Positions 48,030 to 58,752 of a DNA stretch of 64,000 bases are shown here, piece after piece. The translations under genes and the position numbers were made by a program. Source of the stretch: Leidyana gryllorum EB-2025a (lineage: Eukaryota; Apicomplexa); the NCBI GenBank assembly GCA_048772705.1, contig JBLWGC010000021.1, positions 18,081 through 82,080 of the forward strand, given 5' to 3'. The notes below the pieces were generated by a model. It was given only the letters and a program-made list of their open reading frames with translations. It searched no databases and had not been told where the DNA came from. Positions within the stretch are counted from its first letter, which is position 1. Every line of letters begins with the position of its first letter.

Positions 48030-51000
48030 TCATTTGAATACCGTGATGAGATCTGTTTCCCAGGACTCTCGGAGGCTCTCGAAGCCGACGTCAAGTTGGA
48101 TAGAATTGATGACGGTGACATCATCGTCGCTTTTGACAACTTCGAGTTGTCCATGCATGGTGATGAGAGTATTGTGAGAAGTGACAGAAACAGGTCCACC
48201 TCTGTTACGGAGAATAGCTTTGAGTTCGCATTGAGTCTTGGACCGATTTGCACTAAAGAGGAGGAGGCCGAAAGTGATACATAGGAAGCCGAAGCAAGGG
48301 AAAGCCTCTGAGACATGAGGTTCAGGTGTATTGGTGGTAGAGTGTAGTTGTACTTGCACAGGTGGATATCTGTGCATACTTCCGCGGCTTGACCTTGGGG
48401 TTTGATGAGAACTCATTGGGCTGAAAGCAGGGCTTTGCTCAATGGGCGTATTGATGGGAGTTAGCCAGCGTTTGATACGGTTGAAAACGAGGTAGCTGGG
48501 AGATCTGACGCAGCAGAGGAGTGGCCAGCCCTCGGTTGGGTCGGGTATGTTGTGCCAGTTGGGGAGGTGTGCTGGGACACCAGGCCTTCTTGGCGGGAGA
48601 GGGGGGAAGTCGGGAGCGGCGAGATTAGCAATGTGTAACATATACCGCGATGTACCCCATTTGGGCCTGGCGCGAGGTTGCGGTTGGTTGTAACGAACAT
48701 GCAGTGGTCCCCATTTGACGAGTCTGGCGATTTCGATCGCTTCGGACTCTGGGGCATCGGCGAGTCTTCCGACCTCAGCGAGGACAAAGGGGATGACAAA
48801 GTCGCGGAAGTCATCGGAGCTCATTTCAACTGCCCAATCGGCCCCATCAAGGGAGGAGGAGGCGGGGCTGCTCTCCTGTTGATCTTCATCGTCATCAATT
48901 TCTTCTTGGGCATTATCGTCGTTGCCATCATTACTGGAAGGATGAGGTTGATTTGCGTCTTCATCACTTGGTGATTCGTTTTCCACTTCGTGTTGGGGTG
49001 TTTGACTCTGAATAGCATCTGTGGGCGATGACACTGAGACGGCAGCGGCACGAGTGTCGAATGGCTGGAACAAAGAGGGACCCTCAGCACCATTTGGTGT
49101 TACTCGTGGGAGTCCATCGTCACTTTTCTCGCTGCTTTCAGCGAAGCTAACCTTGTAATGCGGGCCCTTGGCGGCATCCCGCGACGGAACTTCCAATGCT
49201 TGTCGACTGTGAGACTGAGTGAACTGAGCATCTTCACTCATAGTTCGATCACGTTTGATTGGGGGAGCGGGACGGACCCCAACATCAGGCCGCCTCATCA
49301 ACGGAGCGCTGTTATTGGTGTCCGCCTCTTGACGGAACTCCAGATTGCTCAACTTTCGCACATGACCGATCAGAACCGAAGGTATCGCATTTGGCGGGGC
49401 GCGTAACGGACTCGTAGTAACCCGACTGCCGGTGTTTCCGGCAGCTGTTTCTTCACTGAGCCGTGCACGTGACCCTGAAGCCCCCGCCGACTGCCAGGAT
49501 CTCGATAAAGGAGGCCGGCCAGCCGCCGGTCGGTTCAGGAGGGTAGCAGGATTGGGACCAGTAAAAAGTCGAGGGGGAGCTCGATCGCCATTTGCACGCC
49601 GGATTTGTTGATCATCAGCGTGCCAGCTATCCCGACCATGTGAAGAAGTCCCTCCCTCCTCTTTCACACAACCTTCACCTCCCGAATCGTCCTCTCCCGA
49701 CGATCCGCCGCCTCCTCCCCCTAATCCCGATACACTTTCTTGACGATTCCATGCCTTCATGGCGCGATTCAAAGGTGTCGACGTGAACTCTGCCTCGGAT
49801 CCAATTCTGTGAGGGTCCAAAGACCCCGAATCCTCCCCTCCTCCGCTGCTGGCGATAGCCTGGCCTTGGAAACATTGGCCTACACGTCAACAACTCATAC
49901 ACTATTTTCACCAAACTTGGATATATATACCTGGCTCAGGAGTGAACTCCAACACAGAGGCAGTCACTTGCGACGTCTTCTGATTCGATCCTTGGAGCTC
50001 CGCCGCTCGCAAGAGATTCTCTGTTCACCAAGAAAGGCACGCGTTGGATCGGCACACATCCACTTGTTCCTCACTCAGAATTTCGGCAGGGTTCAGGGGT
50101 TCCACCGACCGTCGTGTCGAATAACCAGAAAGGAAGGGGTGGTTTAGCAGATCATTGTAGTCTGCTGGGAGTACCTCCAGTCGCCGTGCTGGATTTGGGT
50201 CCAGCAGCTTCAGACACAAATCCCGGGCTAAGGGGCCGATAGACTGCGGGTATGTGACTTCAATGCAGCCTTCAACTCACCGAAGGGAACTCCAATACTG
50301 TGGAGGCGGTGCCCGAGCCATTTCCGCTTGCAGCGTGTTTATGGGCATAGCGGATGATGCGCTCTGCAGTCGCCTCCGATGTAGCACGTAGGAACGGGTT
50401 GCGACCCGTGAACATCTCGTACATTATACAACCCAATGACCTACGGACCGCATATTGTTCCTCTACTCGGCCTAAAGACACCGCAAGCACACGTGTGTGC
50501 GAGCGAGCGCGAGTGATAGATCAGCAGGTCATGTAGACTTTGCATCGTCGGGAAGTACGAGTGAGGATTTACGAAAGGGCGACATGGCACTACCAGCCAG
50601 ACACGACGTACCAGAGATCCAATTCAATGCCCGGGCAATGGTGAGAGTCCATCGTACTCGTGGCCGGAGCTGTGTTCGAGAGGAAGTTGGGAGCACGAGT
50701 CGTTGGTGAAGTGCGTGCGATGTACAGGACGACCCGCTCCGGAGCCCACCAAGGAATGGTGCCCCCAAAGTCCTGTTCCAGGCCGCGAGAACTGTTTGAA
50801 TTGTCTGACCCAGACGATGAACCTCGTAGACGATACACATGCGCCTTGCCATCTATGGAGGCGTTGTTGAAGTCAGTGACTCGAATGTGGCCGTCAGCCA
50901 GGAGGATGTTGTCCGGCTGTTGAGTATTGTTGAGTTTGAGAGTATGTATGACCGACCTTGAGGTCCCGATGGACGATACGTTCCTGATTGAGTGTCCAGA

Positions 51001-51758
51001 CGACCAGGAGGAGTTCGCTCATCCATAAGCGGACGAGATCGAGTGGGACGACAGGACAGGGTTGGAAGGCTGATAATCGTTCAATTACTTTGGTGAGGGT
51101 GCCTCCCTTGACAAGTTCGAAGGCGTAGTACAAGAAGGCCTCATCCTGGAAGGAAGCGAATAGTTTGACAATGTATGGGTTTCGTTTGATGGCTGGTCGC
51201 AGATGAACATTAACCTCATCTCGCACCATCTTGACGAGCGTAGCCGAATGGAGCAACTTTGATTTCTTGACAACTTTGACGGCTACTTCATCGCCAGTGT
51301 CAATTCGAGTTGCTTCATATACTTTGCCCAAACTGCCTTCGCCGATGAGGGAGTGGAATTCGTAGTCTGATCGACTTCGGCCTCTGTGGGACAAATCGAT
51401 CTGATCATTCAATCACCCTTACTGTCGGCGATTGAGTGACGGTTGCTAATGACAGCGTCAGTGCGGCTTTGCGACAGGGACGGTAACGTACGGAATTACG
51501 GGGTTGATTGTCATTATCGTCGAATTGACCGCCGCCGCCTCTGGTAGTGGTGGTTTTGGTGATGGAGGAGCTCCTATCCGAGGTGGTGTCAAAGTCGCGG
51601 TCTGTGGGTGTGCCGATTGATCCTCGAGAGGAGGCCCGGATCGGTGGTTCGTTGACTGCAGAGACTTCTTCGTCGTCTTCGTAGGAGTGGAACTCTTCCT
51701 CCGACTCGGTGGTGTGCTCCTCGGGCTCACCCAAAACCCTCAAGAGCCTCCCAATCAT
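48030..51758 (-). CDS. PDK1-like AGC protein kinase with PH-like C terminus (copy A)
   Basis: Multi-exon gene from ATG 51758. An acidic N terminus leads into a kinase domain: LIGEGSLGKVYEA, VAVKVVKK (catalytic Lys), ELVKGGTLTKVIERL, IVHRDLKPDNILL, then DFNN instead of DFG, and PWWAPERV. Subdomain order and the FQDEAFLYYAFELVKGG stretch resemble PDK1 best. The APE region is followed by a long insert and SLGCIMYEMFTGRNPFL. After the kinase lies a disordered linker, the block WAVEMSSDDFRDFVIPFV and a C-terminal beta-rich segment (FLCITFGLLLFSANRS) that may be PH-like. Its intron before SLGCIMYEM contains GCACACGTGTGTGC. A paralogue lies at 52316-55311. The ATG is only 7 bp after the stop of the small upstream gene. 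Confidence 0.75.
50487..50500. repeat. GCACACGTGTGTGC near-palindrome in kinase A intron
   Basis: Contains the perfect 10-bp CACACGTGTG; it lies in the intron just before the SLGCIMYEM exon, the same place as the palindrome in kinase B. Confidence 0.75.
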
Positions 51759-51765
51759 TTTTTTC

Positions 51766-52306
51766 CTAGGCTCGCTCCCAAAAGCTTGAAGCAGGACTAC
51801 TGGCTTCGGTGGAAGGGCTAAGGAGGTGGTCAGCCGGCGGAGATGGGGAGGGTGCCCATAGGTGGTGTTGGGGAACTGCAAATGTGTGTGAGAAACTTGC
51901 GGTTTGTGCACCCACGTCCGAGTCGGGATATCCAAGGGGGGTTCTTATCGATCAGTGCCTTCAAAAGCGCTTCATCGTCCTGATCGAGTGGTCCCAAGTC
52001 CCCTTCGCTAGTTGTTGCAACGTGACGTGCGGCACGATGCCACGTCTCCTTGGAGTCCCATACAGATGGTGGAAGCTCATCTTCCATGTGCTGAATCTGC
52101 TGTTCTGTGGCACGTAAACTCTCCTCCAAAATATGCTGCGAACCAGTCAGTCAGTCAGTTAGTGATTGTGTCAATCATACTTTCATTCTGAGCATCTCGC
52201 GGACGGTCGGAGAGTATCTGTCACTGATTGGGGATTCATCAGTGGTGGAGAGTGTGGCCCCGGTACGGGCACGTTTGGAGTGCATAAATATTTCGGTGAA
52301 TTCCAT
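51766..52306 (-). CDS. Small protein between the two kinase genes
   Basis: Three exons (52306-52181, 52135-51916, 51875-51766) sum to exactly 151 residues. The N-terminal half has a short helical stretch (VREMLRMK, then EESLRATEQQIQHMEDEL), the middle is acidic (EGDLGPLDQDDEALLKALID) and the C-terminal 40 residues are Pro/Ser-rich. No family recognised and no signal peptide or membrane helix. It begins 9 bp after the stop of kinase B and ends 7 bp before the ATG of kinase A, all on the same strand. A partner or regulator of the kinases is possible from position only. Confidence 0.6.
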
Positions 52307-52315
52307 TGTCAAGGT

Positions 52316-55311
52316 CTACGCAGTAAAGGCAGTATGAAGATGCGGGCCCCATTTTTCAGCTATTTCCTCGCAGTCCACGTCAATGACAACTCTGTCCAGT
52401 CTTGTGATGGGAAGAGTACTATTATTTTCGTCTCCGCCGCCGCCTTCCTCCCAGAGTAAAGAGTTCTCGGCAATGATACTGAATCTCGGACCATTCTCGC
52501 GCTTCACCTCCACCTGACTTTCAGGGGCCGGCCGCAGACACCCGCGCAATTGACACTCGTTGCGCGCACAATCGGCGATGAATAACATTAGCCCAAAGCG
52601 ACTGGTCAACACACCGAAACAAATAAGATCGGGAACTTGATGACGTGGAGTCACTTCAGTCGTCGTCGTCGCAGGCGCTGCGGCGGTGACCGGAGACGGA
52701 ACCAAAGGCAACATTGCAGCGGGCAGTTGGCCCATCTGAGAGGGAGCTGAACGCGGGGGAGTAACTTGGATAGCTGCGATCAACGGACTGACACCAGGCG
52801 CCCGGGCACCACCAATAGCTGCAGCAGTGTCCTCGGGCAACCCGAACCCACTCGCGATCCGCAACCAACGCCGTAGCTTCGCAAACATGACGAGACTCGG
52901 TGACTGAGCACAACAGAACGCGCTGGGAGAGTCCTCCATCATCAATCCATCACCACCTGTCAACGTCAGGTCCACAGCAGGCGCGATGTTCAGACCCGTC
53001 GCTGGCGGCGCTTTCTGCTGCGACTGCGACTGCGACTGATTGTGATGAGGCGTGGTACCACTCGGGGAATCAATCTGTAAGACTTGACGGCACACAGCAA
53101 ACCGTGCGGCTGGCTTTTCAGCTGGAAGGGGCGGAGGCGGCTTGACGGCCGCCATGGTGAAACTCACTTTGCACGGCCCCCATGTCAATAACCCAGCCGC
53201 CTCAACCACGTCTTCTTCGTCCACCCCTTCTCCGACGAACCGTTTGCACTCGGTCACCACGTATGGGATCATAAACTCACGAAACTCATCCGAACTCATC
53301 TCCACAGCCCATGAACTGCCTGCAGCACCCGGCACAACTACGTTGTTCGGGTCATCGTGCTCGTGACTCGCCGGTGCTGTCGTTTCGGGAGTTGGCACTG
53401 CTTCTTTTGGCATTGGAGCACTAGAGGCTCGTTGGTCAGGGGTCGATCGGCCACTCGACCCTTGACCGTCTGTATCTACTAGCGTCAAACCTGAGGTATC
53501 AACCGGCAACTCAATCATCGGAGCCGCCTCCAGTGCTTCCTGGCGAGGAGCCGGGGGTGGTGACGACTGCTGTGGATGAAGAAGGGGGGGCGCTTGTTGT
53601 TGTTGTCCTTTGCCTCGTCTTCTACTGCTTCGGGATGAGGAGGAGTCCGCTCCAGCTGCACGGCGATGGGTACTACTCGTTGTAGAGAGATCGTCCACCA
53701 ATCGCATAGGAGGTTTGTGCACGGGGGTGGTGGGGTAAAGATCTGCCGGGCCGTCTTCTGGTATAGCCGATGGCACTCCGGCAAATGCAATGTTACGCAC
53801 TCCCAGAGAACCAACGATTTCACGCCCGTCGAACCGTTGTCCTAAAAGCGAAAACTTTGATGATCAAACTTCACCACTTACCAATCTCTGGGGTGAATTC
53901 CAGAATCGAAGCCGATATCCGGCCGATTTTGGCGCTCTGTTGCTTCTCAGCGGATTTCAACAGATTGTCTGCACATATATAAATTGCTAAACCCCCAACC
54001 CCACACTTACTGACAAGATCGCCAGCTTCAACTGAACTCAACAGTTGTCGAAAATGTATATCGGCTAAGAATGGATGACGGCTCTCGAAATCAGGCTGCA
54101 GCACCTCCAGGCGTCCGACTGGATTCGGATCCAACAGTTTTAGACACAAATCTCGGGCCTCGGCTGTCACCGTCTACAACTCCACCATCAAACAGCTCGT
54201 ACAACACATATTTAATCTCACCGACGGCCACTCCAAACCGTCCATTGCACTCCCACCAAGGTTACTCATTTTCTGGGCGTATCTAAGGATTCGGTCAGCG
54301 GTCAATTCGGCTGTCGCCCTCAAAAACGGGTTCCGCCCAGTCAGCATCTCGTACATAATGCAACCAACAGACCTGATCAGAGCAATACACACACGTGTGT
54401 GTACTGGGCACAACATACCACAGATCTATTTCGATTTCCGGGGTGTAGCCCAACGCGGGGTCTACAGGCTCATAACCGGGGGGCTGGACAAAGGGCGCGC
54501 CGTTGTGAGCCTTATACACGGCCACCCGCTCTGGCGCCCACCATGGAATGGTTCCACCGAATTCTTGATCACACTGGTCATTAATCTTCGCGGACTCTGG
54601 ATTTAGCATCACTTTTCCTCCAGTGGTGGCATTGTTGAAGTCAATAACGCGCACGTGGCCATCAGCCAGCAATACGTTGTCTGGCTACAAGACAAGAGAG
54701 GATTGTGCGTCTCACTAGCTGGAAACCGTACTCCTTGCTTGTGCTCACCTTGATATCTCGGTGTACCACGCGCTCTTTGTTCAAGCTCTCCACCACGCTC
54801 AATAGTTCGCCAATCCACAATCGTACGAGATGGAGGGGAACGACCGGACATGATCGGAAGGCAGCTAGGCGTTCGATTATTTTAGATAAAGATCCACCCT
54901 TGACCAGCTCGAAGCAGTAGTAGAGGAAGCCTTCATCCTGGAACGAGCAATACAAGTTGACAATATTAGGATTGCTTTGTAGAGCTGGCCGCTGTAGGAT
55001 GTTGACTTCCTCACACACCATCTGCCTCAAGGATGGTGAGTGCGCCAGCTTCGACTTGCGCACTTCTTTGATGGCGCAGCTTTCGCCAGTGGATTTACGC
55101 GTCGCCTCATGTACTCGGCCTAATGAACCTTCGCCAATGAGGGTATGAAAGTGATAGTCGGATCGGCTTTGGCCGCTAACGTGACTGTGGGTGGCGTCCG
55201 ACGAATGAGAACTCACGGCCGTCTATGTGGAGTCGAGGTCGCCCCCGTGCGTTGACGTGGCTTGGGGGGTTCGGACTCAGAGCCCTCAGTGGCCAGGAAT
55301 TCGTCTGTCAT
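52316..55311 (-). CDS. PDK1-like AGC protein kinase with PH-like C terminus (copy B)
   Basis: Paralogue of the gene at 48030-51758 with the same layout. ATG at 55311 starts a short exon joined by an apparent 32-nt intron (55185-55216) to the kinase domain: LIGEGSLGRVHEA, CAIKEVRK, ELVKGGSLSKIIERL, VVHRDIKPDNVLL, DFNN in place of DFG, TIPWWAPERV and SVGCIMYEMLTGRNPFL. Then a Pro/Gln-rich linker, the block WAVEMSSDEFREFMIPYV and a beta-rich C terminus (FGVLTSRFGLMLFIADCA). The intron before SVGCIMYEM holds an 18-bp palindrome. Catalytic Lys and HRD are intact, but the DFG Gly is Asn. It probably acts on membranes if the PH-like end binds lipid; this is inference. Confidence 0.75.
54386..54403. 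repeat. TACACACACGTGTGTGTA, 18-bp palindrome in kinase B intron
   Basis: The longest perfect member of the recurring palindrome set. It fills most of a 46-nt intron (54373-54418) located at the codon that also holds the palindrome-bearing intron in kinase A. Confidence 0.85.
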
Positions 55312-55377
55312 GCTCTACGTGTCCGTTTTTCTCAATCACTCACTCCCTCCCTCCCCTTTTGCACAGATCACAATTGT

Positions 55378-58300
55378 TCATGGGTGTTTCATGACGGCCG
55401 GCTGAGGGAACTGGGGGCGTATACTGAGGACGGGGGAGAAGGGACGGAGTTGAACGGGTCGTGGAGGTTTGCGCAGAGCGGCAAGAACGGGCTCAGGGGG
55501 GGGCCAACGGCGCTTTGGAGGAGCAGGATTGGGTCTGCGAGCTTCGCACAAGGCCGGGGCACCAATAGGCCGACTGACTATATTGAGATAGTCGTTTACT
55601 TCCATAGAACGGTTCAGAACGAGGGGAGCGAGCTGCTGAGCCACCAAGGCACAGCGCTGGGCTGCTGGACCGACTTTCTCCAACAACTGCTTCAGCCGGC
55701 TTTGAAGGTCCAGCACTTCCAGCACGCTTAGAGACTCGTTCGGCGCTGCTCGATGACGACAATGTCTTGGTGAGGGGCGGGGAGGTGGGCTCGAGGGGAA
55801 AGCCGAGGGTACTGAGGAACTGAGAATGGAACTGGCGAGATCGGTCGTTGTCGTGGAGGCGTTCGACAAGGCCACTGGGCGTCGGAAAGAGTAGCTAGGG
55901 AAGGGATCCAGGGAAATATGTGTGTCAGGGGTGAGTAACTGGGTGTGTGGTGCAGTTTCTGCCACCGTTGCTTCGGCCAACATCGAAGTTAGAGCTGATG
56001 CTTCGGATGCTGCTGCAGCAGACGGCTGGGACGCTGCGGCAGACATCGCTGTAGGGCCGCAGAATTGACGGAAGAGCGTTTCGAGGGCATTCCCTGACAG
56101 GATCACTGGTCCGGGCGGAGGGGGCGGTGGACTGGATGTCGTATGCAGCAGGCGCTCGAGGCTTTCCAAGTTCCCTTGGGGCCCCATTTCAGGATTAGTG
56201 GCGGCTCCATCGCCACCTTTCTGTTGTCTCCTCGTCCGCATGCCTGGTTGCTTGTCTGCCTTGTTCTTAAGATGGCGAGACTTATGCCCAACTAAGAAGG
56301 TCTGTGCGGAAGGAGGAAGTGCACTGACTTGACTGGGATACTGCCCGTGCAGGCGTTTGTAATGGCGTGTGTAGACACCCAGAGTTGGGTCCAGTGGCTC
56401 CAAACAGGGGGTGGGCATCTTTGAGGGACAAGTGGTGCGGATTGGGGCTGCGAACTGGTAGATCTGACCCCCCTGCGCGGAGGAACCCACCAGATCCAAG
56501 CCCAGCGCTGCTAAGAAGCTCAGTGCTTGATGCAGCTGAGTTTTGAGCTGCAGGTCGCGTGCGAGGGGCAGCTTTGGGGGAGGTGGGGGGGACGCTTCGT
56601 GCTGCAGTTTGCGCCGTTTGGAGGGAGAAGATTCCCAGGCCACCTCCTCTGTAGACTCGGCCATAGTCTCAGCCATCGGAAAACGTCGGGACATGGAGCC
56701 CCGTTCAGACTCTGGAGTCTCTTCATCCAGTGTTTTGGACAACACACATATACGCTGTGAGGCCTTCTTGGCGGAAATCCGAGTACTCCGCCGCAAGGGC
56801 GCTGCTTCCTCCACTTCTCCGCCCCCTGACCAGGACTCTTCTTCGCTTGGAGAGTCCGATTCACGTCCTCTCGAGATTCTACGTACACTAGGCGCCGCCG
56901 ATATGGGTATAAGTCCGAGATAACGCCCAGCTGGGATGACATCCGCCAGTTTGCCCTCAGAGAGTGTGGTATAAATGGATTCCCGAGTCACCATACACCG
57001 AGGCAGATTGAGCTCCTCACTGGGAGCTGGAGCCCCCAGGAAACAGCCCTCTACACCTGGTTGAGATCCGAAACAGATGAATCTCTCACAAGACTCATGA
57101 CGGATAACGACCTCGTGATCAATACCCACTCGTACACACACCGTACCAACAGGTGAGGCAGCGTTGATTCGGCTACTCGACATTGCCTCACCCACCGCGA
57201 CTACGTTCCCGAACAGAAGAGGCCCGTTTTGGCCAGTTGAAACCAACACCTTCTCGCCCAAACTGAACTGAGCCCATCGCAAAGCCTCAAACCGATCCGA
57301 CAGACTTGCAGGCGTCGGATGTAACTCAGACAAGTGCACTATCTCATAGTGAGCCGCCATCAAACACTTGTGACCAGTGTGTTCATAACCGCAACTGAAC
57401 TCCAACTCTTCCCAGTGGTGCTCACACGTCAATGTTCCGGATCGCACAATCCCCCAACCACCTGTCGTTCCGACTAACCAACCACGGCTGCCACACACAA
57501 TGTCACAGGCGAGTCCGCCAACAACAAGGCGCTTACTTGTACACCTTTGCCCCGTATTGTGCTTCCAATCTTAACGCATACTCTGTCTCGCAACGATATC
57601 TTACAGCAACGGGTTCGGCTTTTGATTGACTTTCCCTCAGAAAAGCCCAGGCACGAGCAATGGCCTCTGTGTGTTCGAGTTGTTGAGTCACCCAAACGAT
57701 CAAACAACCACTCACCGAGCAAATCCCAGCGTATAAAGTTGCCCGGGAACTTGATCATGCCCCCCTCTCGAGTAGGCAGATCAGGGGGGACACGGCTGTC
57801 AGAATCGCGGTACGGGTGATACACCTCAGTTGCTTTCTGGAACGTGTCCACAGGCAACGTGCTCACAATCACTGCTGATCCCAGCATCTTTGACTCCGGC
57901 CATTGTGTTCGAGGCCCAGGACACTTTCTCTTTCGCTTTGAAGGACTCGGCTCCTCGTAAACCCAAGGTGCATGAGCGATAGCATATACCTGCAGACCCT
58001 CTGGTCATCTGCTTGGTTCCCCCCCAACTCACTGTTTCCGTATACCAGAACACGGGCTGGGATACGCGGGCCCCAGGGACCGCAAGGGAGGGAACTTCAG
58101 ACGCATCGAATTTCACGGGAAGGTGCTTGCGAGTGTCACAGAATGTCAACCAGCTCTGGATGCTTCCGTATGCCATCCACTGCTCTTCCTCAGAACTCAT
58201 TCGGACTCTCAGACCGCTCTCTAACCTCCTGCTAAACACCTGGTTCGGCGTCAATGTTTCTCCGTTCCCATCTCGCAATAACCGAGCTGACCAACATCAT

Positions 58301-58709
58301 AGACATCCATCGCGTTCGAACTTACCCGAAATGTTGAATGATTGGACACTACTAGCTATTCGCAGCAATCGAAATACCCCCACAGCGTGACCTGGGCCCA
58401 CATTGGTGGAGCAGCTGACCGCCAGCTCCCGGCCATCCAGTGTCTGACGTTAGCGTGAGGTAGTACCACGTACACCAGCCCACTCACTCGGCAGACTGCT
58501 CCCAACGCATCCCAGGCCGTGCGGTCCCATAGATGAGGATCATTGACACGCACTGTGCGCAGGCTTCTGATCAACTGAGCTCGCTCAGTTGGAGAAGCTG
58601 AACTCCAACATTCCGATAAAGCCTTCACAAAGTCCACCAGACCTTCGCTACCAACTTCATTGAGATGGGCTAAAGCTGGTGGCAGCCCCTCAATACACAG
58701 TGAACCCAT
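55378..58709 (-). CDS. Unidentified large protein, possibly nuclear
   Basis: No family recognised. From ATG 58709 at least six exons can be followed: MGSLCIEGLPPALAHL, a helical segment, then strand-rich parts (GHAVGVFRLLRIASS, LGEKVLVSTGQNGPLLFGNVVAVG) that could be small beta-barrel modules. The long last exon (55378-57488) includes basic clusters (LRRSTRISAKKASQR, RRKLQ), Pro runs and a Leu-rich helix (LSVLEVLDLQSRLKQLLEKVG). Basic clusters and disorder suggest a nuclear protein. The border near 57880-57985 is uncertain. Gaps are 66 bp to kinase B downstream and 43 bp to the divergent LAP1 gene. Confidence 0.5.
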
Positions 58710-58752
58710 TGACCATGAAACGTGTGTGTTTGCGGCGATCGATCGCACGCGG
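58710..58752. promoter_or_regulatory. 43-bp gap between divergent start codons
   Basis: Separates the unidentified minus-strand gene from LAP1. It holds ACGTGTGTGT (58720-58729), an incomplete form of the recurring palindrome, and GATCGATC. Confidence 0.45.
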
